Of a stretch of DNA of 64,000 nt, positions 17,604-27,375 are shown in pieces (within the stretch, counting starts at the first letter, position 1; each line of letters begins with the position of its first letter). Under the pieces are notes generated by a model. That model was given only the letters and a program-made list of their open reading frames with translations. It was not told where the DNA came from and ran no database searches. Location: positions 67,194-131,193 of the forward strand of contig JAEZCE010000078.1 of assembly GCA_023429995.1 (NCBI GenBank), read 5' to 3'. Source of the DNA: Bacillota bacterium. Lineage in GTDB: Bacteria; Bacillota; UBA4882; UBA8346. The position numbers were made by a program, and so were the translations under genes.

Positions 17604-18683
17604 ATGAAGATGACTTTTAGATGGTTTGGAGACACGGACAGCATCACCCTTGATAAGATCAGACAAATCCCGGGAAGGCCCGGGATTGTCGGAGCCTTAT
17701 ACGATGTCCCCGTAGGGGAAACTTGGCCCGTCGAAAAAATAAAGCACTTGAAAGACACCGTAACCAAAGCCGGACTTGAGTTAGAGGTTATCGAAAGTGT
17801 AAACATTCATGATGACATCAAAATTGGCCTTCCAAGCCGGGATCGCTACATCGAGAACTATCAACAAAGCCTTAGAAATCTATCCAAATTCGGCATTAAG
17901 GTCGTATGTTACAACTTCATGCCGGTGTTTGATTGGACCCGTTCCGAACTGGCAAGGCCCTTGCCGGATGGTTCCAACGCCATGGCTTATGATGGAAAAA
18001 AAGTAGAACAAGTCGATCCGAATCAATTCGCCCAAGAAATCATGAAGGTCTGTACGGATGATCTTCAGATGCCTGGTTGGGAACCCGAAAGATTGCAAAC
18101 CCTAAAAGTACTGTTTGAAAAATACCAAGGCGTCGATGAAGAAAAACTCTTCGAAAATCTAGGGTATTTCTTGAAAGCCATTGTTCCCGTATGTGAGGAA
18201 GTTGGTATTAAAATGGCCATTCATCCTGATGATCCACCGTGGTCAATTTTTGGATTACCCCGGATTGTTACCAACAAAGCCAATTTGGAACGTATTGTCA
18301 ATCTGGTGGATAATCCATGCAATGGGTTAACCCTGTGCAGCGGCTGCCTGGGCGCCAACCCCGACAATAATATACCCTCCATCATTCGCCATTTTGGCGG
18401 AAAAGGCCGGATTCATTTCGGGCATGTCAGAAATATCAAGATTGTTTCCAGAAATGAATTCTATGAATCATCCCATTTATCTTCGGATGGCTCGCTGGAT
18501 TTGTTCGAGATTATGAAAGCCTACTATGACGTTGATTTTGAAGGATATATCCGGCCCGATCACGGCAGGATGATCTGGGGTGAAACCGGCAGGCCGGGAT
18601 ATGGCTTATACGACCGGGCTCTGGGAATTGCCTATCTAAACGGATTATGGGAAGCCATTGACAAAATGACGAAAAAAGCTTAA
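17604..18683 (+). CDS. uxuA: D-mannonate dehydratase
   Basis: 359 residues, TIM-barrel UxuA family. MTFRWFGDTDSITLDKIRQIPG at the start, YNFMPVFDWTRSEL, MAIHPDDPPW with the metal-binding His and Asp, LCSGCLGANPDN, HFGHVRN and the closing RPDHGRMIWGE are strongly conserved. The enzyme removes water from D-mannonate to give 2-keto-3-deoxygluconate. I chose the ATG at 17604: GGAAG lies eight bases upstream, while the GTG at 17595 overlaps that site. It follows uxuB by 37 bases. A KdgT-type permease (37933-38868) elsewhere in the window would import the same product. Confidence 0.92.
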   Translation: MKMTFRWFGDTDSITLDKIRQIPGRPGIVGALYDVPVGETWPVEKIKHLKDTVTKAGLELEVIESVNIHDDIKIGLPSRDRYIENYQQSLRNLSKFGIKVVCYNFMPVFDWTRSELARPLPDGSNAMAYDGKKVEQVDPNQFAQEIMKVCTDDLQMPGWEPERLQTLKVLFEKYQGVDEEKLFENLGYFLKAIVPVCEEVGIKMAIHPDDPPWSIFGLPRIVTNKANLERIVNLVDNPCNGLTLCSGCLGANPDNNIPSIIRHFGGKGRIHFGHVRNIKIVSRNEFYESSHLSSDGSLDLFEIMKAYYDVDFEGYIRPDHGRMIWGETGRPGYGLYDRALGIAYLNGLWEAIDKMTKKA

Positions 18684-18701
18684 AACTGAATCGTTAGGAC
18701 T

Positions 18702-18745
18702 TTTATAAAGGCTCTGTGAAAAATTTACAACAGAGCCTTTATAAA
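18702..18745. repeat. 16-bp perfect hairpin after uxuA
   Basis: Arms TTTATAAAGGCTCTGT (18702-18717) and ACAGAGCCTTTATAAA (18730-18745) around 12 bases. No T run follows, so it may be a factor-assisted terminator, an mRNA stabiliser, or a regulator site before the GntR gene. A small palindrome CGTTAACG lies at 18751-18758. Confidence 0.6.
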
Positions 18746-18781
18746 TAGTTCGTTAACGATTAATAAAGGAGACTGCTAAAG

Positions 18782-19462
18782 GTGGAAGTTTTAGAAAAAC
18801 TATCCGGTGAGTCCATGCGGGAATATATCATCCGGGTATTAAAGCATAATATCATTCATTTATCTCTTAAACCCGGACAAAATATCAGCGAAACGGACAT
18901 CGCCGCGCAATTGGGCGTTAGCAGGACTCCAGTCCGGGAAGCGTTTATTGTCTTGTCTCATGAATCACTACTGGAAGTTTACCCCCAAAAAGGCACTTAC
19001 ATTTCAGCGATTGATCTCAATCTGGTTGAAGAAGCCAGATTTTTACGATTAACAATGGAAAAAGCCATCATCAAAATGGCCTGTGACTTTTTAACCCCTT
19101 CATATACCGAGGAGTTGGAAGAAAACCTTCATCTCCAGGAGTTTTATTTATCGAGTTTGAACTCTCCTAAATTATTGGAGCTCGATAACCAATTTCACCG
19201 GATCCTTTTTAAAGCCTGCAAAAAAGAACGAATTTTTCTGCTGATTGAATCGGTAAACACTCATTTTAATCGCATCCGTATGCTGCGATTGACGACTAGT
19301 TTTCAAGTAGACAAAATACTCTTTGAACACCGCGAGATCCTCTCGGCCATTAAAGAAAAAGACGCCGCAAAATTGGAAAGACTAATCGAAACCCATTTAA
19401 CCGGCTTTAAGATCGAACATGGATTATTGCAAGAGCAGTATCCGGATTATTTCAAACGATGA
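18782..19462 (+). CDS. GntR-family regulator, FadR/FCD subfamily
   Basis: 226 residues with a GTG start behind AAGGAG. The N-terminal winged helix (about 10-75) has the family pattern LKPGQNISETDIAAQLGVSRTPVREAF. The C-terminal all-helical FCD domain follows, with metal or ligand residues in ELDNQFHRILFKAC and a later His in EHREILSAI. Such regulators respond to uronate-like acids (UxuR, ExuR). Its location behind uxuBA suggests it represses that operon in the absence of fructuronate or related compounds, which is inference from context. Confidence 0.85.
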   Translation: MEVLEKLSGESMREYIIRVLKHNIIHLSLKPGQNISETDIAAQLGVSRTPVREAFIVLSHESLLEVYPQKGTYISAIDLNLVEEARFLRLTMEKAIIKMACDFLTPSYTEELEENLHLQEFYLSSLNSPKLLELDNQFHRILFKACKKERIFLLIESVNTHFNRIRMLRLTTSFQVDKILFEHREILSAIKEKDAAKLERLIETHLTGFKIEHGLLQEQYPDYFKR

Positions 19463-19467
19463 AAGTT

Positions 19468-20511
19468 CTACTTCCTTTTTAAGATCTCATGGATCGTCAA
19501 TGGAATACGGGCCAACGGAACTTGTTTCTCTACTGCCCCAAGTTCGTAAGCCATTTTTGGCATTCCATAAACCACCGACGTTTCCTCATCCTGACCGATG
19601 GTTCTGGCCCCGGCTTCCCGCATATGCAGCAAACCTTTTGCGCCATCGCCGCCCATTCCGGTTAAAATGACCCCAATGGCACTCTGGCCCACAACCTTGG
19701 CGATGGAGTCAAAAAGAACCTCTACCGACGGACAATGCCCATTCACCTTCTCACCCGTCTTGCATCCGACAATGAAACCATCTTTCGTTTTTTTTATACT
19801 CATATGATAATCTCCCGGAGCAATCAGAACCCTACCCGCTAAAACCCGATCCCCGTTTTGCGCTTCCTTAACCTCCATCGCGCAGGAATTATTGAGCCTC
19901 TCTGCATACAATCGGGTGAATAATGGAGGCATGTGCTGAACGATTAGCACCCCCGGCATATTGGCCGGCAATTCCTTTAAGATATCGGCAATCGCCTCAG
20001 TTCCCCCGGTTGAAGCGCCGATTCCGATCACCCAGTCGACTGCTTCCGGACCGGCAGACAGAATTGCCCGATCGGCAAGTTCCTGGGCCGCTTCATGTTT
20101 TAAATAGCCGACTTTTGCTGTGGAAGCGATTTTGAGTTTAACGATTAATTCATTCATTCGCCATTCGGAGTTTCGTTGATTGGTGATATCCGATTTTGCC
20201 ACAAAGTCGACAGCTCCGGCCTTTAAAGCATCGAATACACGTTCCCCCGCCGCGCTCACCACAACGACGGGTATGGGGTATTGCGGCAACAGACGCTGCA
20301 AAAACTCAATCCCACTCATTCCCGGCATCTCAATATCCAAGGTCATTACATCCGGACGGAGGGCAACGATTTTATCCTTAGCGTCTAAAACATCCTTCGC
20401 AGCGCCTACAATCTCAATTCCGAAATCTTTGGCCAGCCCCCGGGCAAGCGCCTCTCGAAAAAGTAATGAATCATCGACGATTAAAACTCTGACTTTTTTC
20501 TTAATGATCAT
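19468..20511 (-). CDS. cheB: chemotaxis response regulator protein-glutamate methylesterase
   Basis: 347 residues. The receiver domain (1-125) has DD at 13-14, the phosphorylated Asp59 in MTLDIEMPG, and VVVSAAG. The methylesterase domain (about 155-345) shows the Ser-His-Asp triad: GIGASTGG, IVQHMPP and GMGGDGA. It removes methyl groups from chemoreceptors in opposition to CheR for adaptation. It is the last gene of the chemotaxis operon, seven bases after cheR. The linker is of ordinary length. Confidence 0.95.
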   Translation of the reverse strand: MIIKKKVRVLIVDDSLLFREALARGLAKDFGIEIVGAAKDVLDAKDKIVALRPDVMTLDIEMPGMSGIEFLQRLLPQYPIPVVVVSAAGERVFDALKAGAVDFVAKSDITNQRNSEWRMNELIVKLKIASTAKVGYLKHEAAQELADRAILSAGPEAVDWVIGIGASTGGTEAIADILKELPANMPGVLIVQHMPPLFTRLYAERLNNSCAMEVKEAQNGDRVLAGRVLIAPGDYHMSIKKTKDGFIVGCKTGEKVNGHCPSVEVLFDSIAKVVGQSAIGVILTGMGGDGAKGLLHMREAGARTIGQDEETSVVYGMPKMAYELGAVEKQVPLARIPLTIHEILKRK

Positions 20512-20517
20512 GATTCC

Positions 20518-21330
20518 TTATTCCTTTCGATAGATGGCGGGTGATATATATTTGTACGGGGTGGCTTCCCGGTTTAAAGATTCCGATAATCCGATGAACA
20601 AAAAGCCTCCGGGTTCGGTTATTTCGTAAAGTCTATTCACCAGCTCATGTTTGGTTTGAGTATCAAAATAAATCATGACATTTTTGCAGAAAATCACCTG
20701 AAACTTTTTTTTAAACGGAAAAAAAGGAGAAAACAAGTTATGTCTGCGGAAAATGACTTGATCTTTGATTGAGGCTTTTACAACATGCTTTCCATCCGCA
20801 TCCTTTTTAAAATAACAATGTTTCCAATGGAGAGGAATCGTACTTATTTGTTCTTCCGTATAGATTCCCCTGGCAGCGATATCAAGCACTTTTTGCGATA
20901 TATCCGTAGCCAGTATCTGCGAATCCCACAATTGTTGATTCAATCCCAAATAGTCGGCGATAATCATCGCCAGCACATAGGGTTCTTCTCCGGTCGAACA
21001 TCCGGCGCTCCAGATTCGCAAATCACGCTCCCCCGACACGGAGGTTAAATAAGGTAACACCGTATCCCGAAAATAAATAAAATGTTCAATTTCACGCAAA
21101 AAATAAGTATGGTTCGTGGTTATTTTGTTAATCAGGGTTGTAATAGCCTCTCCGGTCTGATCTGATAAAACATAATGAAAATAGTCGTCAAAATTACTAA
21201 ATCCGTTTTCAGTCAGGAGATTCTGTAACCTGCTTTCCAACAATCCCTTTTTTTCGGACAGATTAATCCCATAGTTACCCCGGATGAAACCTGTTAATTG
21301 AAAAAATTCCTTTTCAGTCAGGGAAATCAT
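20518..21330 (-). CDS. cheR: chemotaxis protein methyltransferase
   Basis: About 270 residues. An N-terminal helical domain (FFQLTGFIRGNYGINLSEKK) precedes a SAM-binding methyltransferase domain with WSAGCSTGEEPYVLAM, LATDISQKVL and ILFCKNVMIYFD-type motifs (here VIFCKNVMIYFD). It methylates glutamates of chemoreceptors. I prefer the second ATG (21330) because GAAGAGG then sits six bases upstream; the ATG at 21336 abuts it. The receptor encoded next door lacks an obvious C-terminal CheR-tether pentapeptide. Confidence 0.93.
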   Translation of the reverse strand: MISLTEKEFFQLTGFIRGNYGINLSEKKGLLESRLQNLLTENGFSNFDDYFHYVLSDQTGEAITTLINKITTNHTYFLREIEHFIYFRDTVLPYLTSVSGERDLRIWSAGCSTGEEPYVLAMIIADYLGLNQQLWDSQILATDISQKVLDIAARGIYTEEQISTIPLHWKHCYFKKDADGKHVVKASIKDQVIFRRHNLFSPFFPFKKKFQVIFCKNVMIYFDTQTKHELVNRLYEITEPGGFLFIGLSESLNREATPYKYISPAIYRKE

Positions 21331-21417
21331 TTTCATCCTCTTCCAAATCGCACGTAGTAGCCACTCGTGTTACCTGTCTCATAATATTATGGCATTTTGA
21401 ATACCGTGCTATATCAA

Positions 21418-24081
21418 TTACTTTGAATACTTTCCAAAATCCTTGTCGTCAAGAACTATAGTTGATTTTCCAGCTCTTAAAGGCTTATATAGCTCTTTCC
21501 GGGCCGGATTGCCGGATTTCTGGCCAGCTGGGGTCTCTTCCATCCATTGGATCGTATCCTGGGTTGAATTGACATTTGGCTGTTCTTGTTGTTTCCCTCT
21601 GAATTTGAACTTACGGATCATATCCTTCAATACCTGTGCCTGGCTGGACAACTCCTCACTTGAAGCCGCGCTTTGTTCAGCGGTAGAAGTATTGGTCTGA
21701 GTTACTTGCGAGACCTGCTCGATCCCCTGGCTTACCTGAGCAATTCCAGTGGCTTGTTCATTGGACGCTACCGCGATATCTCCCACTAGTGGCGTTACCC
21801 GGTTAACGCTTTCCACAATTTTTTGTAATGCATCCGCGGTTTCATTGGCAATCCGGGTGCCTGATTCCACTTTTTTGACCGAACCTTCGATTAACGCAGT
21901 CGTTTCTTTGGCCGCGTTGGCGCTTCGTCCCGCCAAATTCCTGACCTCTTCGGCTACCACGGCAAAACCTTTCCCTTGCTGTCCGGCACGGGCTGCTTCA
22001 ATTGCCGCATTCAAGGCCAACAAATTAGTCTGAAAGGCGATCTCGTCGATCACTTTGATGATCTTGGAGATATTATCCGAAGATTCATTAATCTCCAACA
22101 TCGCTTTTAACATCTCTTTCATTTGATCATTTCCCTGAACGGCTTGTTCTTTGGCAACTAATGCCAGCTCGCTGACTTGATTGGCGTTTATGGCGTTCTG
22201 CTTCGTTTGAGCGCCTATTTCAGTAATCGTTGCCGTAATCTCTTCAACTGAACTTGCTTGTTCCGAAGAACCTTGCGACAATACCATACTGGAATCCGAT
22301 ACATACCTAGAGCCGGAAGCAACCTGTTCTGCGGCATTATTAATTTCTCCTAAAATATGATTCAAAGTTGTGATAATCTGATTGATAGATACTTTAATCG
22401 GCGTAAAATCCCCTAAATATTCCGCGGTAATTTCGAGATCCAAATTCCCGTGGGACATCTCCGTCAATACCGTGGAAATTTCGCCGATATAATCCAGTAA
22501 TGTATGAATTGTAGTGTTCAGCGCATTCTTAATCTCGGCGTGATCGCCCTTGTAGTCGCCCTGAACGCTTACCTTTAAGTTCCCATGGGCTATCTGTTGC
22601 AAAACCTCCGAAGATTCCTTAATCGGCTCGATGACTGCATCCAGGGTACGATTGATTCCCTCGACAATTTGGCCGAATTCCCCGCCGTGCTTGGTTGCAT
22701 CCGCGCGGCTGGCCAAATTTCCTTCTACCGCCGAATGAATCAATCCATTGATATCTGTAATCAAACTGTTCATGGCTTCTTTGACTTGAGACAAGCTTTC
22801 GTAAATCCTGACAAAATTTTCACGCTCTGATACGCTATATTCATCCGCTTCTGCCACCGCCATATCGAAGTCGAATTTACCTGTGGCCAAACCTTTCAAA
22901 TTCTTGGCCAACCGTTCCACTTCTGAATTCTGATAAAGCTTGGTTCTTGTCTGGGCTGTAATATCCTGAACAATTTCGATATGCCCCACCTTTTCCCCCT
23001 TGGAATTCAGGATATACGAGGAATTAACCTGAAAATTACCGCCCCTTTGATTGAAATGAGTTTGGGTTATATTTCGTTTTAAACATTCGATACCGCAATT
23101 CTCCGTCTTACAGATTTCCGAATTCCAATTACTGCATGACCTGCCGATCATTTCTTTCCGTTTGACGCCGAGAAAATCTTCCACTTTCTTGTTAATAAAG
23201 GTCCAATTCTTTCCCATATCGGTAACAGAGAGCGGCACCGGGACCGCATCCAACAAAGCTTCATACCAAAAGACCCTTTCCACAAGCTTTCCAAAGGATT
23301 GCATCATCCGGCCCAATTCATCGTTGCCGACATTGGGATTGATCGTCACGTTCATATCGCCGTCAGCCAGTTTCTCGGCTACAGTAGCCAATTGTTTCAA
23401 TGGTTTGATCGTTGCGCTGATAAAGATGAAGCCTAAGGTTACTACCAATATTAAGGTGAATAGACCAATCAGCATGATTGAAAATACGGAGTTATTCATT
23501 AGTTTTATGCCGGCCGAGATTGCATTTTGATTTCCCACATCCAATCGTTCACCAATCGTGTTTAATTGTTCACGGGCAGCATCAAATTCCCCATTGCCCC
23601 TTACTACTTTTTCTCTTTCTTGAACAACTTCATTTGCAATTTCAACCCATTTTTGAAAGTCATCATTAAAATCTGCAAAATGGTCAAAAATAATTTTTTT
23701 CTCGCTAGCATCTCTTCCTGCATATTCAATCCACAGGCTTTGATGCTGTTTCAGCAAATTCTCCGCTGCGCCTGCCCTGTCTCTGGCCTGGATTATATTC
23801 TCGTTATAAACCTTAATCAAGTCGTTATAATCCGAACCGGAAATATTTACGGAATTATTTTGGGCCACAATTTCTTGAAGAGCGGTTACTGCTTGATACA
23901 TATCCCTATCCGCATTTAAAATCAGCGAAGAACTTGCAAATCCTTCTTTTTGAATAATTTTGATCGAAGTTATCATTCCCCTGATCATAAACACCACAAT
24001 TGTAGCGATAATAAAAATGACCAATAGCGGAATACCCAGATTCAGCCACAACTTTGTACGCACATTTAAATTCATTTTCAT
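21418..24081 (-). CDS. methyl-accepting chemotaxis protein with PAS and poly-HAMP
   Basis: 887 residues. A first membrane span (about 13-33), an extracytoplasmic four-helix-bundle-like region (about 35-195), a second span (about 198-220), a HAMP domain, a PAS domain (about 270-380), several further HAMP-like modules (each with a GN or GKF turn such as HGNLKVSV and HGNLDLEI), then the signalling hairpin with the conserved tip EIAFQTNLLALNAAIEAARAG. The PAS carries four clustered cysteines (SCSNWNSEICK and CGIECLK), suggesting metal or redox sensing. It lies between cheW and cheR. Ligand unknown. Confidence 0.9.
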   Translation of the reverse strand: MKMNLNVRTKLWLNLGIPLLVIFIIATIVVFMIRGMITSIKIIQKEGFASSSLILNADRDMYQAVTALQEIVAQNNSVNISGSDYNDLIKVYNENIIQARDRAGAAENLLKQHQSLWIEYAGRDASEKKIIFDHFADFNDDFQKWVEIANEVVQEREKVVRGNGEFDAAREQLNTIGERLDVGNQNAISAGIKLMNNSVFSIMLIGLFTLILVVTLGFIFISATIKPLKQLATVAEKLADGDMNVTINPNVGNDELGRMMQSFGKLVERVFWYEALLDAVPVPLSVTDMGKNWTFINKKVEDFLGVKRKEMIGRSCSNWNSEICKTENCGIECLKRNITQTHFNQRGGNFQVNSSYILNSKGEKVGHIEIVQDITAQTRTKLYQNSEVERLAKNLKGLATGKFDFDMAVAEADEYSVSERENFVRIYESLSQVKEAMNSLITDINGLIHSAVEGNLASRADATKHGGEFGQIVEGINRTLDAVIEPIKESSEVLQQIAHGNLKVSVQGDYKGDHAEIKNALNTTIHTLLDYIGEISTVLTEMSHGNLDLEITAEYLGDFTPIKVSINQIITTLNHILGEINNAAEQVASGSRYVSDSSMVLSQGSSEQASSVEEITATITEIGAQTKQNAINANQVSELALVAKEQAVQGNDQMKEMLKAMLEINESSDNISKIIKVIDEIAFQTNLLALNAAIEAARAGQQGKGFAVVAEEVRNLAGRSANAAKETTALIEGSVKKVESGTRIANETADALQKIVESVNRVTPLVGDIAVASNEQATGIAQVSQGIEQVSQVTQTNTSTAEQSAASSEELSSQAQVLKDMIRKFKFRGKQQEQPNVNSTQDTIQWMEETPAGQKSGNPARKELYKPLRAGKSTIVLDDKDFGKYSK

Positions 24082-24132
24082 TCTTTGTCACCATCCTTGA
24101 CGATTTGCACTTCAATCCTTTAAGCGGTTCAA

Positions 24133-24621
24133 TTATGGATTGGCTATGGAACTTGCCTCTGTTTCATAGATTACTTTTTCGCAATCCAAAATCAATTTCA
24201 CATCTTCACCGACTTTCCCAATGGCTTTAATGTATTGAGCCTGATAGCCGGTTAACTCCGTAGGCGGTGGAACAATCTCCTCATCGGGAATGTAAATGAC
24301 TTCAAATACTTGATCAACAATAAATCCAATGGTATGTTCAGTAATGTCTGCAATAATGACACATGTGCGGTCGCTATATTCTTTGGGTTCTTTTTTAAAC
24401 CTTAATCTCATATCGATAACTGGAATTATTTTGCCACGCAAATTGATAATACCCTTCACAAAAACCGGCATTTCAGGTATTTCGGTTATGGCTTGAATTT
24501 GAATAATTTCAGTGACATATTTAATTCCCAAAGCAAAGATTTCTTTGCCGAGATGAAAGGTTAAATATTTACCATACTGGGTGTCTTCTTCCAATGGTAT
24601 GTCTTTTAATTGATCTTCCAT
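24133..24621 (-). CDS. cheW: chemotaxis coupling protein
   Basis: 162 residues forming a single CheW/SH3-like domain: YLTFHLGKEIFALGI, ITEIPEMPVFVKGIINLRGKIIPVIDMR and a long C-terminal beta region. It links receptors to CheA. I chose the ATG at 24621, which has AGGGGGA eight bases upstream; an earlier in-frame ATG at 24651 lies in sequence without a ribosome site. It is 76 bases downstream of cheA in the same operon. Confidence 0.92.
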   Translation of the reverse strand: MEDQLKDIPLEEDTQYGKYLTFHLGKEIFALGIKYVTEIIQIQAITEIPEMPVFVKGIINLRGKIIPVIDMRLRFKKEPKEYSDRTCVIIADITEHTIGFIVDQVFEVIYIPDEEIVPPPTELTGYQAQYIKAIGKVGEDVKLILDCEKVIYETEASSIANP

Positions 24622-24697
24622 CCTAAAATTCCCCCTGTACACATCTTCCATAAGATCGCGATTGAAAACTTTCGGGAGCGAATAAAAAACCTGATCT

Positions 24698-26719
24698 TCA
24701 ATTCAACATCGCTTCAACATTTAATACTAAACTGATGCTTCCGTCTCCAAGTAGGGTGCAACCGCTGATTCCTTTGACATATTCTATATACTTTGGCAAA
24801 GGCTTAATAACGACCTGTTGTTCCCCTAAAATACTGTCTGCAAATAAGCAAAACTGCTTGGATTCATCTTGGACAATCATCACAATACCTTGGGAAACCC
24901 GAGTTATGTCCGTTTTGACCTTATAAAAGCGGTGAAGCCGGATTATTGGATAAGATTGTTCCCGGATGAAAACAATTTCTTCTCCCATTTCATCCTTTGT
25001 AACGTTAGCTTCGTTGACTTTAAGCGATTCAACAATCGAAGTAATCGGTATCGTATATTTGGAAACCCCGACACTAATGTTCATTCCATTAATAATAGCC
25101 AGGGTGAGAGGAATTCGAATTGTAATTGTCGTTCCTTTGCCGGGAGCACTATCCACTAAAATGCTGCCGCGGATCTTTTCAATATTTCTTTTCACGACAT
25201 CCATTCCGACTCCCCGCCCTGAATATTCGGTGACAGTCTCTTTGGTGGAAAATCCAGGTAGGAAGATAAAAGAAAAAATCTCCTGATCAGTGAATTCATT
25301 TTCACCTTTGGTAACAAGCCTTTTATCACAGGCCTTTTTAAAAATTTTATCCCGATCTAAACCGGCGCCGTCATCCTTGATAACGATCCAAACATCGCCG
25401 CCCTCATTTTTTGCTTCCAAGGAAATAAGCCCTTTCTCAGGCTTCCCTTTGGCTACCCGCTCGCTTGGCGACTCAATGCCATGATCCAGCGCATTGCGGA
25501 TTAAATGAATGAGAGGATCGGAAATATATTCCGAAATACTTTTATCGACTTCGGTTTCTTCACCGATAACTTCAAAATGCACTTCTTTCCCTAGCTTACG
25601 GCTTAAATCTCTCGTTAGCCGGTGCATCTTTTGAAAAACAGGGGCTAAAGACACTAACCGCATTGTCATGACCAGGTCTTGGATTTCGTTGGAGATTTTT
25701 TGCAGATGCCGGGCGGCCTTAGAAAAATTATCCAGTTGCAACCCGTCCAAATCGGGATTGCGGGTTACCTGCGCCTCGGAGATTACCAATTCACCGACCA
25801 AATCTAATAGCAGATCAAGTTTTGCAACATTCATGTTGATAAAGTTCTGTTTGGTTGCTGTATTTATATTTTCCATAGCCGTTTCCGGATCTTGGGCCTT
25901 ATTGGGCTTAATTTCAGATTTTCCGGACTCTTTTGAATCAATCAATTCCGGGTATATTTCGGATAATTGAAGATTTCTAACCAGCGGTACGTGAGCGAAA
26001 AATTCTCTGGTCATGCTCTCGTCCAAGTCCGTACTGAAATAAACCTGAAAACCCTCCCGGCGGATTATCTCTTCGTTCTCGGGGTTATCGATAATGTCTT
26101 CCGGAATAAAGCAGACGATATCGGCCTTTTCTTTTAAATCATTGATAATGGAGAAGGCCCTGAGGTTCTCCATTTGACAGTCTTCCTCAAAAAAAACAAC
26201 AGCCTTAAATTTATTCTTTTTATTGCTTTGGCCTAAATTTTCTAAATTCAAAGGCACTAGGGGTTTACGAGGGGATTGAATATGCTGAGAAATGGGATTT
26301 TCATGAGGAACCAACGGATGCAACGGGTCCAAATAAGCCTTAATTTTTTGGATTAAAAGGCCGGATTCTCCGTCGGCTTTTTGGCCATTTTCGATTTTGG
26401 TTATTTCCTTTTTGATAAAATCAATCGCCTCGAAAAGGAGGTCGCTTAATGCTGCATAATCCGGACATACCGATTTGGATTCCCGTAAAAAAGCAAAAAG
26501 ATCTTCCAGGGAGTGGGCCAGTTCGGAAAGGTTCTCAAAAAACATCATGGCTGCCGAACCCTTGATGGTATGCATGATCCGGAAAATTTCATCAATCGAA
26601 GAAGTAAAACCGCTTGCCTCTTCACCGTTTAATACCATCTGTTCCAGCTGTTCAATCATTTGCCGGGTTTCAAATACAAATATTCCTAATAAGAATTCCT
26701 TTTCCGAATCATTAGGCAA
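24698..26719 (-). CDS. cheA: chemotaxis histidine kinase
   Basis: About 673 residues with the full CheA order: Hpt domain with phospho-His in IMHTIKGSAAMMF (about residue 50), a P2-like CheY-binding region (about 165-260, FFEEDCQMENLRAF), dimerisation helices, HATPase (NALDHGIE; DDGAGLD; GRGVGMDVVK), and a C-terminal CheW-like regulatory domain. It phosphorylates CheY and CheB. The frame is open to a GTG at 26728, but AAAGGAG overlaps that codon and is ideally placed for the TTG at 26719, which I chose. Confidence 0.95.
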   Translation of the reverse strand: MPNDSEKEFLLGIFVFETRQMIEQLEQMVLNGEEASGFTSSIDEIFRIMHTIKGSAAMMFFENLSELAHSLEDLFAFLRESKSVCPDYAALSDLLFEAIDFIKKEITKIENGQKADGESGLLIQKIKAYLDPLHPLVPHENPISQHIQSPRKPLVPLNLENLGQSNKKNKFKAVVFFEEDCQMENLRAFSIINDLKEKADIVCFIPEDIIDNPENEEIIRREGFQVYFSTDLDESMTREFFAHVPLVRNLQLSEIYPELIDSKESGKSEIKPNKAQDPETAMENINTATKQNFINMNVAKLDLLLDLVGELVISEAQVTRNPDLDGLQLDNFSKAARHLQKISNEIQDLVMTMRLVSLAPVFQKMHRLTRDLSRKLGKEVHFEVIGEETEVDKSISEYISDPLIHLIRNALDHGIESPSERVAKGKPEKGLISLEAKNEGGDVWIVIKDDGAGLDRDKIFKKACDKRLVTKGENEFTDQEIFSFIFLPGFSTKETVTEYSGRGVGMDVVKRNIEKIRGSILVDSAPGKGTTITIRIPLTLAIINGMNISVGVSKYTIPITSIVESLKVNEANVTKDEMGEEIVFIREQSYPIIRLHRFYKVKTDITRVSQGIVMIVQDESKQFCLFADSILGEQQVVIKPLPKYIEYVKGISGCTLLGDGSISLVLNVEAMLN

Positions 26720-26769
26720 GTGATCCACTCCTTTGGATACAAGCTACTTGGAAACTATAGAAAATTTAC

Positions 26770-27129
26770 TTATTTAATACTTTTAGCGAAAGTATCCAGG
26801 ATCTGGCTTTCATTAAATGGTTTTACAATAAAATTCCTCGCGCCCGCCATGATCGCTTCGCGAATGGTTGCTTCCTGCCCCATCGCCGATATGATAACGA
26901 TATTGCTCTTGGGATCCCGTTTTCTGATTTCCTTCAAGGCGCTTAAACCATCCATACTCGGCATGGTTATATCCATGGTAACCAAATCCGGTTTCAGTTC
27001 AAAATATTTTACAATCGCTTCTTTTCCGTTTTCAGCTTCCCCAACGACTTGGTAGCCATTTTTTTCAACAATCGCTTTTAGCTTTGCTCTCATAAAAGCC
27101 GCATCATCAGCAATCAACACTGTTTTCAT
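26770..27129 (-). CDS. cheY: chemotaxis response regulator
   Basis: 119-residue stand-alone receiver domain. Acidic pair DD at 8-9, phosphorylated Asp in LVTMDITMPSMDG (near 53), IISAMGQ with the conserved Ser/Ala, and FIVKPF with the conserved Lys. It carries the chemotaxis signal to the flagellar motor. ATG at 27129 was chosen because AGAGG lies eight bases upstream and the protein then starts MKTVLIADDA as usual. It is the first gene of the operon; the promoter must lie between here and about 27300. Confidence 0.92.
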   Translation of the reverse strand: MKTVLIADDAAFMRAKLKAIVEKNGYQVVGEAENGKEAIVKYFELKPDLVTMDITMPSMDGLSALKEIRKRDPKSNIVIISAMGQEATIREAIMAGARNFIVKPFNESQILDTFAKSIK

Positions 27130-27319
27130 AGTCAACGCCTCTTTTTTTAAAATTTTGGAAGATCCAAAATAACAAAGGTTTAATTTGAGCAAATCATCAA
27201 AGAAAATACATAATTATATCAATCCTTACCTTTTTTATCGGCTTTTCTGGAAATTTTTTAACCTTTTTTTAAAAAATTATTTTTATCAAGAAATATCGAT
27301 TCAAAACCAATCTTATATA

Positions 27320-27348
27320 TTGACATTCAAGGACTTTTGTAATAAAAT
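27320..27348 (+). promoter_or_regulatory. sigma-70-type promoter of the thiamine gene
   Basis: Consensus TTGACA (27320-27325) and TAAAAT (27343-27348) are separated by exactly 17 bases and lie about 30 bases upstream of the TPP riboswitch on the same strand. Confidence 0.75.
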
Positions 27349-27375
27349 GGAATTTATAATTCAATTGAATATTTA

